The notes under the pieces were generated by a model that ran no database searches, was not told the origin of the DNA, and saw only the letters and a program-made list of their open reading frames with translations. The position numbers and the translations under genes were made by a program. This document shows, one piece after another, positions 8,506-18,262 of a DNA stretch of 64,000 nt. How positions within the stretch are numbered: the stretch's first letter is position 1; each line of letters begins with the position of its first letter. The stretch is from Clostridium sp. Lineage in GTDB: Bacteria > Bacillota > Clostridia > Lachnospirales > Lachnospiraceae. The stretch lies in NCBI GenBank assembly GCA_021770825.1, contig JAETQD010000002.1, forward strand, positions 179,492 to 243,491. Reading direction: 5' to 3'.

Positions 8506-10797
8506 TTGATGGAGATGGTATCCTCCGGCAGGCCGTCCGGATGGTTTCTGGTGATTTCAGAGCCCAAAATGGTTCCCAGGGTCCTGTCCACGTTGGTAAC
8601 ATCCACCTGGAGGCTCTTTTTCTGCCCGTTTACCACGGCCGATTTTAATTTCTTTAAGAAAATGCTCTCATCAACGGTCTTTTCCAGCTCAAAATCATAA
8701 ACGTCTTTCTCCAGACGTCCGGCAATCTTTGTTCCTGCATAAGGATTATTTAAAATCCTGGAAAAATCCACCTTCCCGGCCCGCTTGTTTTTCAGGTCGG
8801 CCTTTTTCATCAGCAGGTCCGTGCGGCCCACCAGCTCATCCACGGTCCTGATTCCAAGCCTGGCCATGTATTCCCTCAGCTCCTGGGCCACAAACCTCAT
8901 GAAATTCATGATGTATTCCGGTTTGCCCTTAAACCGCTTCCTTAACTCCGGATTCTGGGTTGCAATTCCCACCGGACAGGTATCCAGATTGCAGACACGC
9001 ATCATAACACAGCCCATGGTCACAAGTGCTGCCGTTCCGAAACCAAATTCTTCGGCTCCCAGCATGCAGGCAATGGCCACATCCCGCCCGGTCATAAGCT
9101 TTCCATCGGTTTCCAATACCACCCGGTCTCTGAGTCCGTTCATGATCAGGGTCTGGTGTGTCTCGGAAATTCCCAGCTCCCAGGGCATTCCTGCATTGTA
9201 GATAGAGTTTCTTGGCGCAGAGCCGGTGCCGCCCTCATATCCGCAGATCAAAATGGTCTGGGCCCCGGCCTTGGCGACGCCGGAAGCCACGGTTCCCACG
9301 CCCGCCTCGGAGCAGAGCTTCACGGAAATGCTGGCTTTTGTGTTGGCATTCTTTAAATCGTAGATCAACTGGGCCAGGTCCTCAATGGAATAAATATCGT
9401 GATGGGGAGGCGGGGAAATGAGGCCCACGCCTGTGGTGGAATTCCTGGTTTTGGCCACCCAGGGATATACCTTCTTCCCGGGAAGCTGGCCGCCCTCGCC
9501 GGGCTTTGCTCCCTGGGCCATTTTAATCTGGATGTCCTTTGCGCTTACCAGATATCTGGAGGTAACGCCGAATCTGGCAGAAGCCACCTGCTTGATGGCG
9601 GAATTCCGGTCCAGTCCGTTGGGACCCGGGGTAAATCGGGAAACGTCCTCACCGCCCTCACCGCTGTTGGACTTTCCATGAAGCGTATTCATGGCAATGG
9701 CCATGGTCTCATGGGCCTCTTTGGAGATGGAACCAAAGGACATGGCTCCGTCCTCCGCAAATTTAAAGTCCAGAAGACTTCTTAAGTTTACTGTCATCTC
9801 TTCCCTGTGAAGAGCCTCGGAATACTGCTTGAAAATTTCATAATTTCCGGTCCACGCGGCCTGCTGCAAAAGATGAATGGTTTCCGGATTGTAAAGATGG
9901 GTCTCCTTTCCGGCCCTGGCCTTATGGCTTCCCACGCTTTCCAGGGTCAAATCCACATCCAGTCCCAGCGGGTCAAAGGCCGCTGAATGGAGGGCGTTCA
10001 CATCACTTGCCAGATCTTCCAGGCTGACGCCGCCCACACGGCTCATGGTATGGGGGAAATACTTCTTAATCACATCGTCGTCCAGACCGATGGCCTCAAA
10101 AATCTGAGCGCCGCGGTAAGACTGGATGGTGGAAATTCCCATTTTGGAAGCAATCTTTACGATTCCATGGAGTACGGCCGAGTTGTAATCCTGGACAGCC
10201 GCGTAATAGTCCTTATCCAGCATCCCCGTTTCAATCAGGTAATGCACCGACTCCAAAGCCAGGTACGGACACACGGCCGTCACGCCGTAGCCCAGAAGCG
10301 TTGCAAAGTGATGGACCTCTCTGGGCTCTCCCGATTCCAGAATCAGCGCCACCTGGGTCCTCTTTTTCGTCCGCACCAGGTGGGAATTTAAGGCGGCCAC
10401 TGCCAAAAGGGACGGAATCGGTACATGGTTCTCATCAATGTCCCTGTCGGAGAGGATGAACACATTACTTCCGTTTTTGTATGCCCGGTCCACCTCAATG
10501 AACAGGCGGTCAATGGCCCGTTCCAGGGAGGTGTTCTTATAATAGGTGATGGGGATGGTGGCCACCTGGAAGCCCTCCACCTTCATGTTTTTGATTTTCA
10601 ACAGGTCCGTATTGCTGAGGATGGGGTTATCCACCTTGATAATGTGGCAGTTTTCCGGCTTCTGGTCCAGGAGATTTCCGTCCGGCCCCAGGTAAACCGT
10701 TGTGGAAGTGACGATTTCCTCACGGATGGAGTCGATGGGTGGGTTCGTGACCTGTGCAAACTGCTGCTTAAAGTAGTTAAAGAGAGGCTGGTGCTCC
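8492..10797 (-). pseudogene. gltB: glutamate synthase large subunit, internal fragment
   Basis: Homology runs from the central domain (QPLFNYFKQQFAQVTNPPID near 10790) through the FMN synthase domain. GEGGQLPGKK and the 3Fe-4S Cys motif CNLDTCPVG are present. It reaches LGSEITRNHPDGLPEDT and ends at IKCSGSG near 8492. Missing are the N-terminal class II glutaminase domain with its catalytic Cys (about 400 residues) and the C-terminal beta-helix domain (about 250 residues). The longest ATG-initiated frame is 10634-8451 and reads 12 residues of foreign frame past the junction. Both ends coincide with deletion junctions, to a MoxR gene upstream and to gltD downstream. Amide-dependent glutamate synthesis from this locus is lost. 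Confidence 0.85.
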
Positions 10798-11040
10798 GAT
10801 CAAAAGAAGGGCCCGGTCCGTGACCAGTGTGGCAATGGCAATCTCCACCAGCCGCTCATGGCCGATGTACTTTGGAGTAATCATCATGTTTCCCACGCGT
10901 CCGCCGCAGATATAGGTACGCACGGACCTGGGAGACATACGCCACCCCGTGGGAATGGGGTCTGTCTCCGCCGCAATCAGCGCGTCAATTTCCTTCTGGA
11001 AAAGCTGCTCCGCCGGCAGCCTTAAAACCTCCTGTTTCAT
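10795..11040 (-). pseudogene. MoxR-type AAA+ ATPase, 5' fragment (yehL-like)
   Basis: It starts normally at ATG 11040 after GAGGAG and encodes about 80 residues. The last of these reach the beginning of the Walker A strand (TDRALLLIGAP), where the P-loop should read on as GxPGTAKS. Instead the DNA switches to gltB and a stop follows within a few codons. The region before it (LRLPAEQLFQKEIDAL, YIGHERLVEIAIATL) is typical of the MoxR subfamily that travels with SWIM-domain and VWA proteins, as in E. coli yehLMPQ. No P-loop, Walker B or sensor motifs remain, so it is non-functional. Confidence 0.75.
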
Positions 11041-11091
11041 ATCTTTCTCCTCTTTTTTGACTCCCTGTCCGCCGTTTTCTCCGGCGGCTTT

Positions 11092-12806
11092 TTATTTGGC
11101 TGTCTCCGATATTGCCCGGGTTCTGGCAAAATCAATAAATTCCTCAAGGCGTTCCTTCAGATTCAGCCCCTTGATTTCTTTTTTATTCACAAGCTCGTAT
11201 AGGCCTTCCGCTTCCTTTAATTTGGATTCCCAGGTTCCGGGGAGGCTGTGCAGGTAGTCCCAGGCGTCCCATCCGTAGACCTGGCTCTTCCCCTTAAAAT
11301 ACTTCATCGCCAGCCCGCTGCTGTCTGTAAGCCCCAGCTTCCGCAAGGGGGCCAGGTATATCCGGTTATCCTGTGTGGTACGGGCCCGGTTATAAAAATA
11401 GTTCTTAAGCTTTTCGCAGTACTCCCGGTTATCCGGCTGAATCCACCGTTCCAGATAACTGTCCAGCTTCGGATGCCGGCACTCTATGAACAGGTCCGTA
11501 AAATATCTGTCAAAGGGCTTGGAAAGCCTGCGGCAGTATTCATGTCTCTGCTCATCGGCCTCGCTGTACGGCGAAATCTTCAGCACATAAGAACGGACTT
11601 TTTCATCCCAGTACACGTTGTCAAAAACCAGGCACAGCTCTTCGATGACATTCCGGTCCAAGCTCTTTCCCAGAAGTACCTTTTTGTGCACCCGCCTGTC
11701 TATCCACTCCGCAAATTCTTCCGGAGCTGCATAGAGCATTTTTGCCACGGCCGCCATCCGGAAGCATTCCAGCACTTCCGGGCCCGTTTTTTTCGGAAGG
11801 GCACGCAGATGGGCGAATAAAAGCCCTGCGCTTTCCTTTGTAAGCTCCATTCTGGTCTCTGCGGACCCGGAGTAATGTACCCACGGCCTCAGAAGCTCCT
11901 GTAAGCTTCCTGCTGTCAGCCTGGAAGCCCACTCTGTGTTGGATTCTGCCAGATAGTAAACGGCCTCCCCCGGCTTCTTTTTCATATAGGCGTTCCAGAA
12001 TCCGGCTGTTTCGTCCGTGTCCATAAAGGCCAGGGCCCAGTGGGCCATTTTCTTATTATTTCCCTTTTCGGCCTTTGCCAGGTCCATGAGGAGCGGGGCA
12101 TTGCCGTTATCATGACGCAGGGCATAGATCAGGGCTCCTCGCACGTCCTTTTCTGCCTCCGGCAGCATCTTTAAATAAAATTCATTGGCTCCGGCTTTGG
12201 CAATGGCCTCGATGACCTGGACACGCCGCACCATTTCCTTCTTTCCTTTGGGGTCAAATTCCTTATATAAAAGCGGCAGAATGGAAGGTCCGCTTTCCTT
12301 TAACCACTGGGCCACCTGTTCCGCCAGTTCTGCATGGGATGCTCCCAAAGCCTGTACCAGCACATGCTTTACCCTGTAATCTTCAAACAGCTCCGGATGT
12401 GCCTCATGGGTCTCCATCACAAAACCGTACCGTCCGCCTCCGGAGGTGGTCAGAGCATCAAGCAGTGTGTGAAGCACCGAATAGGGAGCGTTTGTCACTG
12501 CGCTGCCCCACGAATTTGTTTCAATTTCCTCAAGCTCTCCCGGCACATTCACGGCTCCCTGGGTACACAAAACGGCATCTACCAGGGTAATGGCATCCAT
12601 CAGGGCGCCTGCCCGGTCCTTACAGTCCTCCGAAAGAAGAACCGAAAGAAGCTGGCCGATCTTTGCAAATACCGGAGACGCTGCCTCCAAAGGCTTCATG
12701 GCCTCCGCAGCCCGTTTTAGCCGGAAGTCCTCTTCAATCAGGCCGCAGCCCGAAATCATTGCATTTTTAACCTGGTCCGGAGTTCATATAATGGGGTAAT
12801 ATCCAT
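11092..12806 (-). pseudogene. HEAT-like helical protein of a MoxR/SWIM cluster, frameshifted near its start
   Basis: The long frame (11092-12759, 555 residues) is alpha-helical with repeat-like helix pairs and no catalytic motif I can name. By position it matches the large middle gene of yehM-type clusters. A better start exists at ATG 12806 (MDITPLYELRTRLK), 8 bases after GGGAGG, but it runs out of frame at an A-run near 12764-12768. One extra A would join it to NAMISGCGLIEEDF. So either one base was lost in the genome or in sequencing. If translated from ATG 12759 the protein would lack only about 16 residues, so function is not excluded. Confidence 0.6.
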
Positions 12807-12830
12807 AGCCTGTTCCTCCCTCTCCCAAAT

Positions 12831-14145
12831 CTAATACAGCAGTCTGACAATGTCAGACCCGGTAATAATACTGATTGGCTGCATCTTAAGCCGCCTGCTC
12901 TTTGCATCATAGTAAAAGCCCCCAAGCAGAACCTGGTTTTTTAACAGGTTACGTGGGTTCCATTCCCGGCATATCTCCCAGAAGAATGGTACCGTTATCC
13001 CCGGTCCGTCCGATCTCCTCATAAGCGATGAGCCTGATGAACATGGGGTCTGCCAGAGCATTTTTCAAAAGATTTTTCGCCGCCTTGACCTCCGTAGCCA
13101 GGGATACTGCTGCAAAGGAACGAAGTCTTTGGCAGTCCTCCGGCTTCAGCGGCCGGATTTCAGAGCTGTCCCAGCGGACACGTAAGTTTCCGTCGCCGGG
13201 ATAATAAAATGCCTCCGGAGTCATTGCCACGCCAAACAGCGTATCCTCCTGCTTCACATATTTTAAGGCTTTTAAGGGACGGTAATTGTAGGTCATGCTG
13301 ATTTCCCCGTTTTCCAGGTCCACATAGCAGCCCGTATCTATGTATTCCTTTCTGGCCTCATCATAGTCCACCCAGAAGGCCGCCTGCACGAGTTCCCGGT
13401 CCTTTTTGCTGCGCCCGATTTCCGCAAGCCCCGAAAGCTTCCAGATTCCTCCCAGCTCCTCGTAAAGCTGGCTGTCCTCCTGTTCCAGGCTGCCGCTTTC
13501 TAACTTATCCGCCAGATAGGTTTTTGACTTCTTAATGAGGCTCCAGAACTTCTCTAAAACATCAATGGCTCTTTCATAATGCGCCTCGTCCCCGTCCTTC
13601 TGGAACGCTTCAATTTCCAGAACCAGCCTGTTTAAAAGCCTCTGGGGACCCGGAAGATAGTAGTCTCCAAGCTGTTTCTTTATCTTTTTCGCTTTGGCTG
13701 CCTTCTAAGACCTTGCGGAGGCCGCTTTCTTTTTGGCTTCGTCGGCTCCCTTTGGGGCTGCCCCGTCTGCGGATTCTTCTTTTTCCTTCGCCTTTGCGTC
13801 CCGTGTCTGCTTCTTTTCCCTCTTCTTTAAAATATCCTCGGGGATTTCACATGTCCCAAAGGGCTTTTTTGCCATAATTTCATACAATAATGCCAGACTG
13901 TGCTTACAGGGAAACTGCCTGCTGGGGCAGGAACACCTGAAAACCGGAGATGCCGGTTCAATGAAGTCTGCCGTTGTAATGTAATTGCTCTTTCCGCTTC
14001 CGGTACATTCGCCCAAATAAAAGGTATCATCGGCCGAACACTCCAGCCGTACAAATCCGCCCTTCTGGGATATTTTCCTTCCGTTGGAGGCCGCCGCCGG
14101 ATTGGGGGCCAGAGCAAGAATCTGCTGTTCTGTAATCTGCTTCAA
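12831..14145 (-). pseudogene. SWIM zinc-finger protein (yehQ-like), multiply disrupted
   Basis: It begins at TTG 14145 after GAGGAG. The SWIM motif CSCPSRQFPCKHSLALL (about residues 70-86) identifies the family, predicted to bind DNA or protein. Three lesions are visible. An in-frame TAG at 13705-13707 precedes KAAKAKKIKKQL. A jump from KKQL to GDYYLPGPQ suggests about 40 family residues were deleted in frame. Near 12950-12970 the frame breaks after LLGDMPGMEP and the natural C-terminus (NQVLLGGFYYDAKSRR...IVRLLY) continues in another frame to TAG at 12831. It is first in a decayed SWIM-HEAT-MoxR series. Confidence 0.7.
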
Positions 14146-14195
14146 AAACGATCACTCCTCTCTCTGCATTTCCTGACACCATTCTATCACTACTG

Positions 14196-14228
14196 AAAAA
14201 AGAGGCAAACATTTTCTGTTTTGCCTCT
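14196..14228 (-). terminator. xerD terminator
   Basis: On the minus strand, GAGGCAAA (14227-14220), a short loop and TTTGCCTC (14209-14202) are followed by TTTTTT. It ends the xerD transcript just before the SWIM gene. Confidence 0.75.
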
Positions 14229-14240
14229 TCATCTTTCTTC

Positions 14241-15128
14241 TTATCTTCTGGGATGTGCTCCCTGGTATGCTTCGCGCACTGCATTGTTCCCTGCATAGGC
14301 CGCATACATCTGGGTAGTGGCTAAATCCGCATGGCCCATCATGGTCTGGACTGCCTTCACATCGGCACCGTTCCCCAAAAGATGGGCTGCAAAGGAATGC
14401 CGCAGGGTATGAGGCGTAATATCTCCCTCAATTCCTGCTTTCTTTCCATAATACTTTATAATCTTCCAGAATCCCTGACGGCTCATGGCATCCCCGCTGC
14501 AGTTGATAAACAGCCATTCCGACTGATTCCCCTTTAAAAGTTCCTCTCTGGCCTGTTCCAGATACTTAAGCACGGCGTCCCTGGCCACTCTCCCAAAAGG
14601 TACAATCCGTTCCTTATGTTCATCCCGGCATGTGATGAACCCCACCGGCATATTGATATCCGCCATCTTTAAATGAATTAACTCCGACACCCGGATTCCT
14701 GTGGCATAGAGAAGCTCTAACATAGCCTTATCCCTCAGCTCCTTGGCAGACCCGTTTCCCGGTTCCGAAAGGAGGCGGCTCACCTCATCAATGGTCAAAA
14801 TCATCGGTGCCTTTTTCTCAATTTTTGGCGCCCGAAGTCCCTCTGCCGGGTCTCTTTTCATGGCCCCGTTTTTAAATTCAAAATGGAAAAAGGCCTTCAT
14901 GGAAGCCAGATTCCTGGATACCGTCGTTGCGGCCTTCCCTTCCTTTTCCAGCAAAAGAATATAGGAATTCAGTGCCGTTTTCGTCACCTTCCCCGGCTCT
15001 GTAATTCCCATTTCCTCCATATAATCGGCCATCTGCATTAAATCGCGGCCGTAGGAAACCTGCGTGTTCTTCGACGCATGTTTTTCCTGCTGCAAGTATT
15101 CAATAAAGCGTTTTATTTCCTCTTTCAT
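14241..15128 (-). CDS. xerD: site-specific tyrosine recombinase XerD
   Basis: 295 residues, the standard XerC/XerD length, with the N-terminal SAM-like core-binding domain and a C-terminal catalytic domain. Catalytic residues are visible: Arg in ATGIRVSEL, His-x-x-Arg in HTLRHSFAAH, His in GHADLATTQ and the nucleophile Tyr in TTQMYAAY. It resolves chromosome dimers at dif with a partner recombinase. It lies downstream of spoIIM and nudF, an arrangement shared with other Firmicutes, but is separated from them by a strong terminator. It is housekeeping, with no nearby sign of an integrated element. Confidence 0.9.
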   Translation of the reverse strand: MKEEIKRFIEYLQQEKHASKNTQVSYGRDLMQMADYMEEMGITEPGKVTKTALNSYILLLEKEGKAATTVSRNLASMKAFFHFEFKNGAMKRDPAEGLRAPKIEKKAPMILTIDEVSRLLSEPGNGSAKELRDKAMLELLYATGIRVSELIHLKMADINMPVGFITCRDEHKERIVPFGRVARDAVLKYLEQAREELLKGNQSEWLFINCSGDAMSRQGFWKIIKYYGKKAGIEGDITPHTLRHSFAAHLLGNGADVKAVQTMMGHADLATTQMYAAYAGNNAVREAYQGAHPRR

Positions 15129-15259
15129 TTCTGACCCATGTATCCCCCAAATGGTATTATCTCCCCAAAAAAGCGCTGATTTCCTTCATTATAGCCTCAC
15201 TTTTTCATAAAATCAAACATATTTTTCCCACTTTCAAGCCATTTTCCGCCGATTTACAT

Positions 15260-15310
15260 AAAAAAAACGCAACATCTGGCCCCAGGGTCTCCCACTTCGG
15301 CCAGATGTTG
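15260..15310 (-). terminator. strong terminator after spoIIM
   Basis: A perfect 12-base stem GGCCAGATGTTG / CAACATCTGGCC (15270-15310), followed on the minus strand by a T8 run (15260-15267). It separates spoIIM from xerD. The 207-base gap 15129-15335 holds nothing else recognisable. Confidence 0.85.
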
Positions 15311-15335
15311 TGAAAAATTTTAATGAAAATTTTTT

Positions 15336-15884
15336 TCATTTTCCCAGGAAAAGGGCTGCAATCCAGGGATTTACAAAGCTTTCCGCCGCTGTTCCCGCCG
15401 CCGTGAGCGCCATAAGGAGAACGGCTGCTGCCAGTGTCAGATGCTTCTGTTCCCGGGGCATCCACCAGAATACCACATAATAGACGGCCATATAAAAAAT
15501 CCCCTGGGGAAACATGAGGGAGACGTACTGCACAATTCCCATAAGTCCTGCATCCATGGTGAGGGCGCAGACCATCACAGCCGCCGAAAACCCCAGATAA
15601 CCGGAAAGAAACAGGGAAGCCGCCCTGGCCACAGGCGTCATTGCCACCAGGAGCACAAAAAACAACTGGCCAAACCGCCTGGCCGCCACTTTAAAAAACA
15701 GCTCTCCAAAATCCATTTTGAGAAGTATTGCGCCTGACAGCATACTTCCCTCCAGCGCATGAAGCTCCTCCTTCATCTGCCCGTCCATCCGGTTGCAGAA
15801 CAGACTCCCCAAAACGGCTCCCAGCATAAGAAAAAAGGACAGCCAGAATTCCAGGCTGCCCTTTTTGCTTCCAACATATTCCAC
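15336..15884 (-). CDS. spoIIM: stage II sporulation protein M-like membrane protein
   Basis: 182 residues with about five hydrophobic helices and the SpoIIM/DUF95 pattern (ARRFGQLFFVLLVAMTP..., FLSGYLGFSAAVMVC). In Bacillus, SpoIIM joins SpoIID and SpoIIP in the peptidoglycan-remodelling complex that drives engulfment of the forespore. Position between nudF and xerD matches the B. subtilis neighbourhood and supports the call. It indicates a spore-forming ancestry. It could instead be a general SpoIIM-family membrane protein. Confidence 0.65.
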   Translation of the reverse strand: MEYVGSKKGSLEFWLSFFLMLGAVLGSLFCNRMDGQMKEELHALEGSMLSGAILLKMDFGELFFKVAARRFGQLFFVLLVAMTPVARAASLFLSGYLGFSAAVMVCALTMDAGLMGIVQYVSLMFPQGIFYMAVYYVVFWWMPREQKHLTLAAAVLLMALTAAGTAAESFVNPWIAALFLGK

Positions 15885-15963
15885 GGCCTCACCTCATATG
15901 GCTTTTTACCACTATATGAGCATCCTGTCCTGTCTATTCCGGACATTTCCTGCCGTTTTGTTT

Positions 15964-16500
15964 TTAACGGATTCCTTCCTTCTGTGCGTAAGCCATGATG
16001 GCTGCCACAGTCTTTCCGTCCGTCATCTTTCCTGTGTAAATGAGCTCCAGAAGATCTTTGACCTCCCACTCCTCCACATCAATGCTCTCATCCGCATCCA
16101 GATGCTGTTTGGACGGAATCAGGTCCTTTGCAAGGAACACGTCAATGGCCTCATCACAAAACGCCACCGTAGTGTTAATGGTCATCAAGTACTCCAGCTT
16201 TTCCGTGCGGAATCCCGTCTCCTCTTCCAGTTCCCTGTAAGCGCACTCGATTCTCGGCTCGTCCGGCGCGTCCACCTTCCCGGCCGGAATCTCCAGTGTA
16301 AACCGGTCTAAAGCATTCCTGTACTGGCGCACCATGAGAATTTTTCCGTCCTTTGTGACCGGAAGAACGGCTGCCGCTCCGTCATGATGGATGTAATCGT
16401 AAATTTCCTCAATCCCGTTGGCCACAACCGTGTCCCGGTAAATCTTTAAAATTGTCCCTGTGTAGGCCAGGTCCCGTTTTAAGCGAATGGTTGCTTCCAT
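15964..16500 (-). CDS. nudF: Nudix hydrolase, ADP-ribose pyrophosphatase type
   Basis: 178 residues. The Nudix box is intact: G-KVDAPD-E-PRIECAY-REL-EE-E-TGF near residues 75-97, giving the metal-binding REx2EE core. The upstream beta-strand with RQYRNALDRFTLEIPAG is typical of ADP-ribose pyrophosphatases, which hydrolyse ADP-ribose to AMP and ribose 5-phosphate. Its ATG lies one base after the proC stop, so the two genes are translationally coupled. Confidence 0.85.
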   Translation of the reverse strand: MEATIRLKRDLAYTGTILKIYRDTVVANGIEEIYDYIHHDGAAAVLPVTKDGKILMVRQYRNALDRFTLEIPAGKVDAPDEPRIECAYRELEEETGFRTEKLEYLMTINTTVAFCDEAIDVFLAKDLIPSKQHLDADESIDVEEWEVKDLLELIYTGKMTDGKTVAAIMAYAQKEGIR

Positions 16501-16501
16501 A

Positions 16502-17299
16502 CTATTTTAACCTCTTGTTTTTCTCATAGTTGGCATCGCATGCCTTGATGATGGCGCCGCGGAAGTTGCCCTGTTCCAGAGCAGCCACACCTTCGATGGT
16601 GGTGCCTCCCGGCGAGCATACCATGTCCTTAAGCTCTCCCGGATGCTTTCCTGTCTCCAGCACCATCTTGGCGCTTCCAAGGACTGCCTGTGCGGCCATG
16701 CGGTATGCCATCTGGCGGGGAAGTCCGTTCTTTACGCAGCCGTCTGCCAGAGCTTCAATAAACATATACACATAAGCCGGAGAACAGCCGCTGGCGCTGG
16801 CCACCACATCCAGAAGCTTTTCCTCTACCTTTTCCGTCTTTCCAACGGCAGTAAACAACGCTTCCACAGTCGCTTTCTCTTCGTCTGTAAACAGAGTTTC
16901 ATCATAGCAGAGGCCAGTCATGCCTTCGCCCACCATGGCCGGGGTATTGGGCATGGTGCGTACCACTCGTACCTGTCCTCCAAGACCCTCTGTCAGGTCG
17001 GAAATGGAGTATCCGGCAGCGATGGAAATAATCACCTGGTCCTTTGTGACCACATCTTTAATCTCCGGGAACACCTTCGGCAGTACCTGCGGTTTCACTG
17101 CCAGAACCAGATATTTTACCTGCTTTGCACATTCCACATTGGAGGCTGCGTGGGGTACGCCTGTCTCCTCTGTAATTTTTTCCATCTTGTCCGCATGGGC
17201 CGATGAAAACAGAATTTCTTCCGGGGCCATGGACTTTAAAAGTCCCTTCATAATCGCCATTCCCATGTTTCCCATACCGATAAAACCAACTTTTGCCAT
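16502..17299 (-). CDS. proC: pyrroline-5-carboxylate reductase
   Basis: About 265 residues, normal for ProC. The N-terminal Rossmann motif (KVGFIGMGNMGMAI) binds NAD(P)H. The C-terminal dimerisation domain carries the ProC signature region (MVCSPGGTTIEGVAALEQGNFRGAI). It makes proline from pyrroline-5-carboxylate. Two ATGs are possible at 17305 and 17299; GGAGG is 2 and 8 bases away respectively, favouring 17299. The gene follows metQ by about 40 bases without a terminator, so it may be co-transcribed with metNIQ and with nudF. Confidence 0.9.
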   Translation of the reverse strand: MAKVGFIGMGNMGMAIMKGLLKSMAPEEILFSSAHADKMEKITEETGVPHAASNVECAKQVKYLVLAVKPQVLPKVFPEIKDVVTKDQVIISIAAGYSISDLTEGLGGQVRVVRTMPNTPAMVGEGMTGLCYDETLFTDEEKATVEALFTAVGKTEKVEEKLLDVVASASGCSPAYVYMFIEALADGCVKNGLPRQMAYRMAAQAVLGSAKMVLETGKHPGELKDMVCSPGGTTIEGVAALEQGNFRGAIIKACDANYEKNKRLK

Positions 17300-17339
17300 T
17301 TCCATTTCCTCCTGCCATTATGTATTGTCGGTTCCTCTT

Positions 17340-18155
17340 TTATGAAAGGGGAACCACTGCGCCCTCGTACTTTTCTTCCATGAAGGCTTTGACCTCGCCG
17401 CTCTTTAACGCATCCACCAGAGCCTTGATCTTTTCATCGCTCTCGTGGCCCTTCTGAACGGCCACAATGTTTCCGTATGTGGTGGCGCCGATGGAGTCAG
17501 AATCTTCGCAGGCCAGAGCATCGCTCACCTTTAAACCTGCGCCAATGGCGTAGTTTCCGTTGATGACGGCAATATCCACATCCTGAAGGGAACGGGGAAT
17601 CTGTGCTGCCTCCATCTCGATGATTTCCACATTTTTCGGATTCTCAACCACATCCTGTTTGGTGGCGTTTAAGCCTGCGCCCTCTTTCACCTTAATGATT
17701 CCCTGGGCCTCCAGAAGCAGAAGGGCTCTCGCCTCGTTGGTTGCATCGTTGGGAACGGCCACCTGAGCACCCTCAGGAAGCTCCTCTAAAGCTGCTGTCT
17801 TTCCTGCATAAATGCCAAAGGGCTCATAGTGAATCATTCCGGCGGATACCAGTTCCATCTTCTTTTCTGCATTAAACTGGTCCAGATACGGCTGGTGCTG
17901 GAAGTAGTTGGCATCCAGGTCACCTGCGTCCAGAGCTACGTTGGGCTGTACATAATCATTATACTCCTTAATTTCCAGCGTGTAACCCTGTTTTTCAAGA
18001 ATCTTTTGGGCTTCTGCCAGAATTTCTGCATGGGGAGACGGACTTGCGCCCACCACAATGGTCTTATCTGCCTCGTCCGAAGACTTGGAACCGCATGCTG
18101 TGAGAGAACCCACAGCCAGAGCTGCTGCTAAAATCACATATAATGTCTTTTTCAT
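17340..18155 (-). CDS. metQ: methionine-binding lipoprotein MetQ
   Basis: 271 residues. A lipoprotein signal peptide with lipobox LTAC is followed by the NlpA/MetQ fold (VVGASPSPHAEILAEAQKILEKQGYTLEIKEYNDYVQPN). It captures methionine outside the membrane for the MetNI transporter. It is the last of the met genes (metN-metI-metQ). The gap to metI (18156-18262) contains only a ribosome-binding site and AT-rich sequence. Confidence 0.9.
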   Translation of the reverse strand: MKKTLYVILAAALAVGSLTACGSKSSDEADKTIVVGASPSPHAEILAEAQKILEKQGYTLEIKEYNDYVQPNVALDAGDLDANYFQHQPYLDQFNAEKKMELVSAGMIHYEPFGIYAGKTAALEELPEGAQVAVPNDATNEARALLLLEAQGIIKVKEGAGLNATKQDVVENPKNVEIIEMEAAQIPRSLQDVDIAVINGNYAIGAGLKVSDALACEDSDSIGATTYGNIVAVQKGHESDEKIKALVDALKSGEVKAFMEEKYEGAVVPLS

Positions 18156-18262
18156 AATCTAAAATCTCCTTTGATGTCTTTTCATTTTTTATGTGAACCT
18201 CTCTGTCCCATATCCTGCGCGCCGGGACTTAAGCCAGGGAGATTTCATCCTTATTTAAAACA

